From assembly GCF_030247195.1 (NCBI RefSeq), contig NC_080671.1:63385089-63449088 (forward strand): a DNA stretch of 64,000 bases. The letters are read 5' to 3'. Position 1 is the stretch's first letter; every line of letters starts with the position of its first letter. Made by a program: the position numbers and the translations under genes. The notes beneath the pieces are model-generated. The model worked only from the letters and a program-made list of their open reading frames with translations, did not search any database and had not been told where the DNA came from. Of this stretch, positions 23,225 through 33,489 are shown in pieces. The stretch is from Topomyia yanbarensis. Taxonomy: Eukaryota; Arthropoda; Insecta; Diptera; Culicidae.

Positions 23225-25889
23225 CTAAGTCAAGTTTTTTGTCTCGTTCAGACGCAGCTTTCTGCTACGTGTTGAGATCCTTTTTCTAGGGGGCGAAATA
23301 TTGCCAGTGTTGTCCACTGCAATTTGAGGTTCGATCCGTTTGTCTTCTTTCGCGTTGTCGTTCATGTCCATGTCCTCATCCGTAGTACTTTCCTGCTGCT
23401 CGCGGTCAGATGTTCCAGTTTGTGTCTTACTCTTATCGGTCGTCATTGTATGTTCGTATTTTTCGGCATTCGTGTCGTTGTTGTTGTTGCTGGTTGTTGG
23501 TGCTTGATCCGGAGATGTTGGTTTTGCAGCTGTTAGTGGTTTAGCGTAAGATGGTTCTGGGCTGATTTCAGTTGGATTGGTTAAGTTTTCCTTAATAGTT
23601 TCTACGCAAGGTTTTCCGAGGTGCAGCTTCTTCGTGCAGAACTGGCACGTAGGAATTTGCCCTGGGTACGTGACTAGTGATGTCTGTTGAATGAGAGCAT
23701 CGTCCCTTCCTAACACTGTGAAGCTTAATTATGAGGGAATTGGCTTGGTCACACGCATTCTCACCACACGAACACCGTTAGGGATGCCCGGGAAAAAATT
23801 CCTCCATGTATCATGTGTAACGGTGTCTACTTCTCCGTATTTTTGCAAGCATTTTTTAATCACGCTGTCTGGGGTACGCGTAGCCAAATCATGGACACGA
23901 ACTTCTACATCGCCGTTCTCGATGTATACGGGAATGCTATATTTAACATTGCCGCATTCGGCGGTAGGGTTCGTCGCGGTGCGGATGTGGGCGGTAAATG
24001 GATAGTCCGCACCGCAACCGCAAAAAAATAATAAAACCGCACCGCTTACCGCAACCGCATTGCATTTACCACACCGCACCGCGCGGTAATGCGGTAAATG
24101 CGGTAAAAATCATGTATTTTAAAAATTGTGCTGAAAAATTATTCATTAATTTTGTATAGCCATTTATAGTAAAATGTTATTCTTATTTACACGAAAATTA
24201 TCTTTGACGGACTCCTCAGAATGTAACATTTATGAAAATATTCAACTTTGCAAGTTTTATTAAGAGGGATAAGGGTTTTGGCGTGAAAAAACACTTTTTC
24301 TCGATTTTCGTGAAGCGAACTGATCAAAACTTTTGTACATTATAGTGTATCATTTCAATAACATGCTGTAATTTTTCCATGCAAAAATATCGACTAACGA
24401 CTCGGTGACGAAACTTTTTGTAGAACGTCTCTGGAAAAACATGATTTGCGGTGTTACCTGCCATTCAAAAACTACTTAACCAATTTCTTTCAAACTTTGT
24501 ATACAGATTCTATGTAAAAATACCTAACCCCTACGTTAAAGTTTCGAGATAAATATTCAAGTAAGGCAAAAACTGTTCAAACTATGCAAAATTTGGAATA
24601 TGGGCCAACTTTGACACTTGTCACAATATGAAGGAAGACCTTGAGGGAGAAACACTTTGAGAAACAATAAAAAAAATCGCAATGCTCTACACTAATTTCG
24701 AAAGCTTTACTTTAAAAAAGTTACAAAATACTCCCAATTGAAAAATATTATTTGTTAATTTGGTAGAAAATATTCCCAGTTGGGCGAACAATGGAGGCAC
24801 GCGAAAAAAAAATCCTCCAAATTCGTTTGGTTTGATGATGATAATTACATTCTTGGGTTGTTTTTAAGTCCTAGTATCATTAGTTCATCTCTAAGTTCTC
24901 CAAATTAATCAAAATTTACAGTTAAGAAAATGTCATCAAAAACGATTCATAATTCCACGATTGCCAAGAGGAATCAGGAGAAATAATGCATTTTGTAATT
25001 GGATTTGACAGTAAAATTCAATTGTTTTTCAATGATTGGATTTTGCGTTTAATGTATTTGAAAAGGTTCGTTTGTAATTTTTCTCTTTGAAGTATAAAAT
25101 AGTTTTCAAAATATGTTGTAAAAATAATGGTGCCAAATTATATTGGACACAGCTTATAGATTTTATTTCTTAGTTACAGTATGCTTTATCATATTTGAAT
25201 GACCAAAATGTAAAAAATCAAGTAGCGATAGGTCGAATACAGATTATATTCGGATTTCTTTTCAAATCATCTATGGAAATTAGAGCAATTAAATGTTTAT
25301 CATGTTTCTCTATTGTAGGGTAATAAATAAAACTCGAACGTTCTGACAGAGAGATGTTCCAAATAATGACATTGCTAAGCATTCGTTCGGAAAATAAATC
25401 TAGTTGCGTCCTTCTCAAATGGTAAAATTCATAGTTTTAATTCACTTTTTAATGCAGACTGCAGACTTTATCAATTATTTTTTTTAAGTGCGGTTGCGGT
25501 AATACCGCGCGGTAAAAGCTCTTTCCCGCACCGCATCCGCGGGAAAAAGTGTCTCACCGCACCGCAGTTTTTGCGGTGCGGGTGCGGTAAATACCGCGCG
25601 GTTGCGGTAATTACCGCAACCGCGACGAACCCTATTCGGCGGTGTGCTGCATGTTGTTTCGCGAGGCGAATGACTCAGCTTGGTTAATGTTCTTGAACGA
25701 AATCAGCACGCAATATTTGATATGCTGCATTTGTAGGGTTTTCACTTCATCCAGATTGAGTTCCATCTGCACTTTTAATAACTGTTCCACTTCCCGAATG
25801 GCTGGTCTTACGGGGCATTTCGAAAAATCAACAGCAACACAGTTCGGCCGCATCTGGGTTGCTTTTTGCTGGGCACCGACACTCATCAC
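23225..25889 (-). pseudogene. ORF1 (gag-like) of half-LINE copy B, split by a hAT insertion and carrying one nonsense codon
   Basis: The frame starts near 25889 and matches copy A (RPN.VAVDF start, LKV.M.L, the N-N-M/L-.-H motif). It is cut at 25634 by the hAT-like element, resumes at 23956, and continues through the RRM-like region with DTWRNFFPG and PIPS. An in-frame TAA at 23729-23731 stands where copy A has a sense codon. Beyond it the same frame stays open to 23225, with a zinc knuckle CX2CX4HX4C near 23640-23600 and an acidic then basic C-terminus. Apart from the insertion and one stop, the frame is preserved. The protein is presumed RNA-binding; it is not functional here. Confidence 0.78.
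23957..25642. mobile_element. hAT-like non-autonomous element 1 (GCGGT-rich termini) with 8-bp TSD
   Basis: The element spans 23965-25634 (1670 bp), bounded by TAGGGTTCGTCGCGG and its reverse complement, with ttcggcgg duplicated exactly at 23957-23964 and 25635-25642. Eight-base duplications and a TAGGG start fit hAT. Roughly 150 bp at each end are packed with GCGGTA/TACCGC words, including a 28-bp perfect palindrome at 25597-25624. The AT-rich interior has no transposase frame. It is homologous, in opposite orientation, to the element at 54464-56337. Confidence 0.85.
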
Positions 25890-26384
25890 TAAATCGCACA
25901 GTAGGTATAGGCTATTGCTATATGGACTGCTTGTGCGATAGGCACCGATTGATTTTTAGGTAGAATTGACTGTTTCCTTGCGCGGGACGATTTTTTGCTT
26001 CTGCTCAGGGCGAGATGTGAAGACAAACTGATTGGACGTGGAATTGAATGTTCTTTGGAATTATGTCCAAAAATAGGATTTGCCTTTGAAAAAATGTTCA
26101 TTAAATTACATAATTTGCATGAAAAAATCCCAATAAAATGCCAACTTTCTTTTTGTTGTTTCCGACGCGCTCAATATTTCTTACAAAACAGATTAATCTG
26201 GTCTACCCATGTGAAGGTCTATTTAACTTCTTTCCAGAATTGTTAATCAATACTTGGCTGAAAAATGACAACATAGCTATTTTTTGCGTCGAAGGTCCCA
26301 GAAAATAATACGCCATCTTTATTATTCCTAAAGGCAAAAATTGGATGCATGAATTTGCGCATAAGTGCACAATACCTAACTCAA

Positions 26385-26685
26385 AAAAATTGATTTGATT
26401 GTTTTGTGTTCCAGTCGTCAGTAACTGACACCAACTTGCTGCCAGTTAGACGTTGTATCCATGCATGTTTCCCTATACTCGTCCGCAATTTAGAGCTACT
26501 GTGTTTGGCTAACCTGAATATCACTCGGCACCAACCAGTTGCTTTAGGCGCTCACACATGTTGTATGAATTGTTTGGATTTAATGTCTAACGCCCATTTG
26601 GTGCTAGTTTAGATATGTTGTCTAACTGGCCACAATTTGGTGTCAGTTACTGACGAGTGGAACACGAAACATTCAAATCCAACTT
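26385..26685. mobile_element. MITE with long inverted ends (GTCAGTAACTGACACCAA)
   Basis: About 300 bp. The left tgttttgtgttcca.tcgtcagtaactgacacca is matched inverted by the right end near 26640-26675, and weaker matching extends a further 15 bp outward. The TIR itself contains the small palindrome gtcagtaactgac. Confidence 0.68.
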
Positions 26686-28862
26686 CCACAGAAAATGGAT
26701 TTTGCTATAAATCAAGATGTTTAGGTTATACGACAGTTTTCAAACATTGTTTTGTGTTGGATTTAATGAAATCTATAACCTATATCAGGTCACTTGTACA
26801 AATGGAATCATTGTGGTACCATATTATGTATTTAGTAGTGATGATTGTAAACCCTTATGACTAATGCCATTTGCAATATCTTTAATATCTAACTATCCCC
26901 CTTCAGTCGACCCATATGAGATGATCTACCAAGCCTTTACTTAAAACTAACCCGTTGAAGATTCCACCAAATTTTCCACCAAACACAAATCATGAACGCT
27001 AACACCATTGTATACTCACAAAGGCAAAATCAATAAACATGTTTTCGACACGAACAATACCACTCGAAATGGAAAAATTGGATGCAAAGGAGGCCAAACG
27101 CAACCGTTATGATCCAAAACAGATCCTATGCTATACGAAAAACAACTCCCGTTCTATTCCCATTACGTGTCTCATCCATCATTCGATGGGCTGGCAGAGT
27201 GTTTGTTTATCCACTTCTTCGTCGAACCCCGGCCTAGCAAGGACAAGGGTGCCGTCTTTATTCAGCCCTAGTAGTAAGTAATTCCATTATGAGCGGGCAT
27301 CGAAACGATCACGTGTGTGGGTTGAACAAGCCTGGCTCATTTACCAGCCATATCTACTTCATTAAACATAATACCTGTTTAACATTTATAGTTTCTCTCT
27401 GGGAAAAAAACTTTTCATTTTTTCTTCTATAGGTACACTTCGTGCCACCTAATCCGTCGTCATTGTTGAGAAAAGTTGGTCTGCAATGCTCCCGGGAAAT
27501 TCCTCAACCCCACTCAGATTCGTGGTCATACTGCTACCTATCCCTCACCACATTTTCTACAGAAGTTGGATGCCACCTACCCGGTTCACAGCGTTGAGTT
27601 CCGTCAGCAATTTACCAATTGAACATGTGATCCAACAATCCAATCACATAAACTGCTCCAAGCCCTCGCTTCAAACCGAGTCCATTCCTTGTTTTACTCA
27701 CTGCTGTTTGGTTGATGACGTGCGGCTGACTTTGGGGTGGCTCGAAGCACGTTTCACTTTAGATCCTTGAAAGCCTCTACCATAAAGATTGTGATACAAA
27801 CTGCTGCGCTCTTGAGTGAGCGATGAGGGGCAGCCCAACCAACCTTTGCGGAGCAGCCGACCAATCTTGGCACCAAGTATGTTTTTTTTTGCTGGGTATT
27901 GCGCTCATGCGAAAAAATAAAGCGAAACGTTCGTCCTATTACTGCTACTTCTGCTGCTGCTGTTTGCCATGAGACGAAAATCGTTAGACACAGAGTCCTA
28001 GTGCCCTTTCTGCCAACTCCTTCTGTCTGTGGTGTACTGCGTCAAGTACGGCAGGTTTACCGACCAACGGCTGGAGAAATAACACCTTCACCAACGAAAG
28101 CTGCGCTTTGCCACACAGCCACAACCATCGATCCGTGAACGAGTGAAGTAAGAAACACGCCAAGAAAAAATCCTCCCAAATAGGGCAGCACAGCGCGGCG
28201 CAGATTCTTACTCACCTTCTACTACTTGCTTTCACGGATGGGCGGCCGCTGCCGTTTGCTACGGGCGGAAAGAAGCGTGGCGAAGGTACAGAATAAATCA
28301 ATAATTTATGTTTCATGTTAAAAACACATTCACATGCTCAGCTTTCGCGCTCTTCTTTTCTTTTTTTTTTAGTATCGTTGCTCTTGCGTATCGGGGGTTC
28401 GATGGCAAGTACTTGCACCTAATACAGACAGGTAGACTTCCTCCGAGGATTTCCTCCCCACTTTCGACGAAGTGCTGTGGAAAACGGTTCTGCTTCAGGT
28501 GATGCGTTGGAATGTCTCATAAACCTCTTTTGGGAAAACAAACGGTGTGAGGAAATGTATGTAAATAGAGCATAGTACAAACATACTTATAGGCATGTTA
28601 CGGGCTAGGCAATTCAGCCAAATTGTTTGATGGGAGAGAAAAGGGATAACTTTTGCGGAAGTATGAAACATTTAGAGCAGATTTTTTGTTTTTGTTTAGT
28701 GCTCGGTAATCGGTTGCTCTTAAGAGTATATTGTTGGTAAGTTGTTAAGTTAAGATATTGACAAAATAAGTGAAAATTCATAATTTCTTCTTTATATCTA
28801 TGATTTTTTGGAATATTTTCAATGAATTTCAAAAAGCTTTCTTCCATAAATTGCAGCCTACA
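26686..28862. other. unique-looking DNA, no gene supported
   Basis: GC-richer than most of the window (27000-28260), with several 60-95 codon frames but no recognised domain, and a CTG-rich stretch near 27945. Could include exons or regulatory DNA of a gene I cannot identify. Confidence 0.35.
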
Positions 28863-28983
28863 TTAACCCTCCGGCACTCGCGCCGTTGTATTTAGTGCAA
28901 CACTTTCAGAAACTCTAGCGAAATCTTATTTCAGCACCAGCTGCTGCTCGTTCGGGGAGCCGTTCGCGCGAGTGCCGGAGTAA
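28863..28983. mobile_element. TTAA palindromic MITE, right end eroded
   Basis: The left end TTAACCCTCCGGCACTCGCG is intact. The right end reads ...CGCGAGTGCCGGAG followed by TAA, having lost about three bases of the terminal repeat. The internal sequence matches 55279-55401 in the opposite orientation. Confidence 0.65.
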
Positions 28984-29123
28984 TCGATTGATGTATAAAT
29001 ATGTATATATGTCATATTAGAGTGGCCCAAAGTTGTATGAAAAAAATGATAAGTGCGGAATTTCAAACCTTGCACCTGAATATGATAGTTTGGGTGTCTA
29101 ATAAGCTTCCCTGAAAATTTCAG

Positions 29124-30869
29124 CTCATTCGGTACACAGGAAGTGGTTCCGCAAATGGCTCAAAGTTTGTATGGGAAAAATTGACCAAATGTATGGAGAA
29201 ACGCATCAGTTTCACATTTTCAGATCTAGGTGGCGCTGTAATCAATCAATGTTTTTCGTGAGAAAAATGAAGAATCCTCACGTAACAACAAATCGACTCG
29301 TGAAGACTGCAAGTCAATCTAACAAGAAGTGACAAAGTTATAAGCGCGCAACGTTGAAGGTGTCATGAGTTGTAGTTGGGGTGGCCCTGTCGAAAATGAA
29401 AAAAGCGGCTTACGATGATTTGCATGCGGTAACTATATTAATTTCGACTTTTAATTACACAAAATTCTGACCATTTGGAAGTGTAGAATCTTCGGCAAAC
29501 TGGATCAGAATGTCAAGGGCTTTCCGGTGAAGAACAGGCCAATGCAGAATTATCCCACCAGGTGGCGCTAGGGAGTATGCAAATGATCTATAGTTAACTT
29601 ACATATTGGGTCATATATGATGATCGCATACACTTAGTGGGGTGGACGCTTCGATAAAGTAAATCATAAGATTCAGGGCTTTCCGACGGAGCATATTTTA
29701 ATTTAGAATTTTTCCACTGGGTGGCGTTTCGTTATTGCTACGGATATGCCCCTTCTAGAATCTAATTCTGTTGTCCTATTTTATTCTTGTCGTTATGATC
29801 GGAAGACTTCGCGCCTTCAAGTATTCAAGGTTACGTAACATAACCTAATAAAAACAGAATAGGACAATTTTATATGCCTTAGCGTCACAGGGGAAGAATT
29901 TCAAATAAAACTATTCTCCGTTGGAAAGCCCTTGATTTTATATGGTCTACTTCGCCGAAGACTTTATTCAAATGCGAGGGTGATAATTGCGAATTAAGAA
30001 TTTTTCATAGTTTAACACTCTTTTGTCATTATCAACAGCTCGCGATGATATGTGCTTGAGCACGGAATTACTTATTTTAAGAAATATTAATGTCGGAAAT
30101 TCCCTGTTATTTGAGGAAGCGACGCAAAAGATTTTTTTAATAATAAACAAATTTGTTGAAGTTTTGGATTTTTAATGGCTTCTCCAATTTATTCCGTCAA
30201 GTGTTTTCACTCACGATATATGACCCAATATCAAATGTATAGGAAATTATCAGGCACTCTAGCGCCATCCAGTGGAAAAATTCTAAATTAAAATATGCTC
30301 CGTCGGAAAGCCCTGAATCTTATGATTTATTTTATCGAAGCGTCCACCCTACTAAGTGTATGCGATTATCATATATGACCCAATATGTAAGTTAACTATA
30401 GATTATTTGCATACTCCCTAGCGCCACCTGGTGGGAGAATTCTGCATTGGCCTGTTCTTCACCGGAATGCCCTTGACATTCTGATCCAGTTTGCCGAAGA
30501 TTCTACACTTCCAAATGGTCAGCATTTTGTGTAATCAAAAGTCGAAACTAATATAGTTACCGCATGCAAATCATCATAAGCCGCTTTTTTCATTTTCGAC
30601 AGGGCCACCCCAACTACAACTCATGACACCTTCAACGTTGCGCGCTTATAACTTTGTCAGTTCTTGTTAGATTGACTTGCAGTCTTCACGAGTCGATTTG
30701 TTGTTACGTGAGGATTCTTCATTTTTCTCACGAAAAACATTGATCGATTACAGCGCCACCTAGATCTGAAAATGTGAAACTGATGCGTTTCTCCATACAT
30801 TTGGTCAATTTTTCCCATACAAACTTTGAGCCATTTGCGGAACCACTTCCAGTGTACCGAATGAGCTGA
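29124..30869. repeat. modular foldback repeat with seven CTCF-like GGTGGCGCT sites
   Basis: Arms of about 600 bp (29124-29728 and 30259-30869) are near-identical inverted copies around a centre of about 530 bp. Within it a module recurs: cttcgg.aaa, then aagggctttcc, then a CCAC..GGTGGCGCTA-type box. Boxes: 29228-29237 (+), 29555-29573 (+), 29719-29728 (+, degenerate), 29881-29893 (-, degenerate), 30259-30275 (-), 30416-30434 (-), 30752-30761 (-). AGGTGGCGCTA is the Drosophila CTCF core, and 29555-29573 and 30416-30434 also match the longer CCACCAGGTGGCGCTAGGG form. Binding is inference. Confidence 0.8.
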
Positions 30870-31011
30870 AATGAAGCGGATAGACGTGATGTGTTTTTGG
30901 CACAAAGGCATCTGACATGCTTCTGTGGGTTTAAAGCACGGGAAAACTGAATTAGGTTTGCGTCTCCTGATATGCGGGGGTGTGTATAAGATATTGGTGG
31001 ATGAAAGGGAG

Positions 31012-31055
31012 CTGAAACTGCTCTAACATAATCCCTCATGTTAGAGCAGTTTCAG
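31012..31055. repeat. perfect 18-bp hairpin with 8-nt loop
   Basis: ctgaaactgctctaacat (31012-31029) is exactly inverted at 31038-31055 around aatccctc. Miniature inverted repeat; no evidence of transcription. Confidence 0.85.
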
Positions 31056-31208
31056 AATTCATTTTTGTTTTAAAAATGGTTAGAATAAAGCGATCTTTGG
31101 TAGTCAACCTAAAAGTAAAGACATATGACAAAGAGAAAACATCGATTAGTTTTTATCCCAGGATTGCAAGCGGTAGTGTTTTATGTTGCTCAAATTCAGT
31201 AGGGCATA

Positions 31209-31823
31209 TTAACCGTTATGTGTCCGACGCGGTACCCGGGTACCTTTTTAAGTTTCAATTAATGAAATTCCCATGTTTTATCCATAGCTGAAAATGGAAA
31301 CATTGTGACATCTTAGAACTTCACTAAGTCAAGCTTTTGGGTTAATAATATTGTTGATGTAGTAAGGGGGGGGGGGGGGGAGTGAGGAGGAGCTCCTGAA
31401 TTTTTACTGCGTAACAGGCCGACGTGGGTACCCGGGTACCCACAAAACTAGAATGCCCATAACTAAGGTAAAATCCAACCGATTTCGATACTTTTGGGTG
31501 TTTTGGATTCAGGAACCCATCCGCTTTTGGAATAGGTAAAAATGTATCGGGTTACTTCATTCGGTTTCCGGGAATCCGGGTCATTATTAAAATTTACAAA
31601 CCATACCCTAGTACTGGAACATCCGGATTACCAAAAACCAGATCCATTCTTCCAGTTCTATTCTACAGAATCAAAGAGTGGACGAGTTCCTGAATCCAAA
31701 ACATCTAAAAGTGTCCAAATCGGTTAAAGGAAGCCATAGTTAAGAGCATTTCAATTTGTGGGTACCTGGGTACCCTCGTTGGCCTGTTAAGTGTGTTTTT
31801 TTTGTTGGACACATAACTGTTAA
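31209..31823. mobile_element. nested TTAA palindromic elements carrying GGTACCCGGGTACC motifs
   Basis: The outer ends are TTAACCGTTATGTGTCCGAC (31209) and the inverse of TTAACAGTTATGTGTCCAAC (31823). Inside, 31412-31790 is a second inverted repeat with ends TAACAGGCCGACG / TTAACAGGCCAACG and arms of over 100 bp. Near-palindromic GGTACCCGGGTACC occurs close to three of the four ends. A 15-G run (31366-31380) lies in the outer element. Confidence 0.6.
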
Positions 31824-33194
31824 GCAGCACAGTATTTTATATAGGAGGGCCAAAGCAAAACTGGAACGTTTGCGTTTTGTTTTATTATTTCAAATATTAA
31901 AACTGGTATACGCTGCTGTTTTCTTTGTTGTTGTTGTGGCGGAATAACGAGATATGAGGCGACTATTGATCGTTCGTATTTGAGGTTTTGCTAAGCGCCG
32001 TGGCGTTCTGTTTCAGTTCACATTGTGAATGAGGTCAATTAGCAGATATTTCAAGAAAGTAATTTTATTTTAATTGAAAGTTGGATTTAATCGATTGTCC
32101 TAATGAACTAATAATGATACAGAATAAAACTTGAAGTTCTTTTTGCACACCTTTTTAGCCAAATAGATATTGTCATTATCTCATATGCTAAGTTCGAAAC
32201 CATGAGATGTGAAATAAAGTCACAATAGGCTCTACCACCACAACAGAGATATTTATCTACAAAAATAGGATTTTTATTTTCACATCATTGCACGGTAAAA
32301 TTCAAACCTCGCTCGGAAATTTGATGAATCCGTAAACTGCAATAGTGAAAAGCACTGTCGTTGCTGTTTATAAACAACACAGACATGCAAAAAAACCCTA
32401 ATTCAATCATGATCTATCAGCAGAATCCACAATAAATTCGGAGACCGTTAGTCGTGACAAAACATCCATAAACATATCATTTATGTGGATGCCTTGGTGC
32501 CGGCGTCAGATTCTCCAACCAACAAAAACAGGACAACCACCCACCTTAAATTTATGCCCCAAATTAATGCGCCATAGCGGAAAAAGGGTCTTTCGGCGTA
32601 TATTCCAGTGCCAAAATCAGTCGTGACATTTTCCCATTTAATAGCGCTTTCTTCTTTATTCATTTTTATTGCTTCCGCCTGCAGAAGAAAGATGACCGCT
32701 GTCTGAGAAAACTGCACGCGACCTTCCCTATAGCAAACACAGTCAGTTTTGCTTGATAATGTTAATAATGTGCAAACGCGGGGACAAACATCTAGGAAAG
32801 GGCTAATTTGTTTGATTAGCCGCTTCAACCTCAGCCGACAAAGGATCGGACCTGAACAACAGTAACAGAAACGAAATCGTTTGGTTATCGTGTCAACGCA
32901 ACATCGTTGAATCGATAAATTTTACGTTCAATTCAACGGTGTTGGTTTCATCGCTCAGCGTCAGCGCACTTTTGCGTAGATTTTTTCTTTCAAATTTAGT
33001 ACCCACGATTTCTAATTCATTTCTTTTCTTGGATTTTGACGTAAGTGTCAATACCTTATTTGAAACTTTTTAGGTGGTATTCAACGGAGAAAACAAATTA
33101 AAATGGTGACTCGGACGGACGGAAGCAATTATGTAAAAAATATCACTCCAGAGGCAAGAGTCCCTACTAGATTCCGCTGGGTCATGATCACACG
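31824..33194. other. no gene supported
   Basis: A 115-codon minus-strand frame at 32481-32828 has no recognisable domain or conserved motif and is not called. Otherwise AT-rich DNA. Confidence 0.4.
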
Positions 33195-33378
33195 TGTTCG
33201 GATAAACAAGATACGTGTTATAGTTTTTATTATTATGGAAGTGTCAACTCTTCGGTCATTCACCTCTTTTTTCGGATTAGAAACATATGTCACCGCGATG
33301 TGGCGGGGTCGGGAATCGAACCCAGGTGAGCTGCGTATAAAGCAATTGATTTACCAACTACGCTATGCCCGCCCCTAC
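33195..33378 (-). mobile_element. tRNA-derived SINE 2, fuller copy
   Basis: On the minus strand: gcgggcatagcgtagttgg (A-box), gggttcgattcccgacccc (B-box), then about 80 nt of body and an AT-rich tail near 33215. Same family as SINE 1. Flanking duplication not evident. Confidence 0.8.
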
Positions 33379-33489
33379 GCATTATAATTAATGACCTCGG
33401 CAAGCAAAATAACTTGGTGTGAGCGCGTTAAGTGGGATTTTCGCCAGTATCTACGTACCAACTATTGCCGTAGGAATTGATGGGGTGGT

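Larger units (their letters stand above)
23120..26045 (-). mobile_element. ORF1-only non-LTR retrotransposon ('half-LINE'), copy B, interrupted by a hAT-like element
   Basis: A perfect 14-bp duplication ttggacgtggaatt lies at 23120-23133 and 26032-26045. Removing the 1670-bp hAT-like insertion and one copy of its 8-bp duplication leaves an element of about 1220 bp, matching copy A (1239 bp). Read on the minus strand it starts (T)CAGT, has a leader of about 142 nt, a single gag-like ORF, then about 90 nt of 3' UTR with a conserved gcggtagct loop and an A/T-rich end. No ORF2 is present. Two independent insertions with different duplications but the same layout support a real ORF1-only family. 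Confidence 0.82.

Noticed and set aside
25632..25889. Short minus-strand frame as an independent small gene
   Set aside because: It is the N-terminal part of half-LINE copy B's ORF1, cut off by the hAT-like insertion.
30657..31039. 84- and 103-codon minus-strand frames
   Set aside because: They lie in the right arm of the foldback and have a mirrored sequence in the left arm; shadows of a non-coding repeat.
32481..32828. 115-codon minus-strand frame as a gene
   Set aside because: No domain, motif or homologous second copy recognised; composition like its surroundings.
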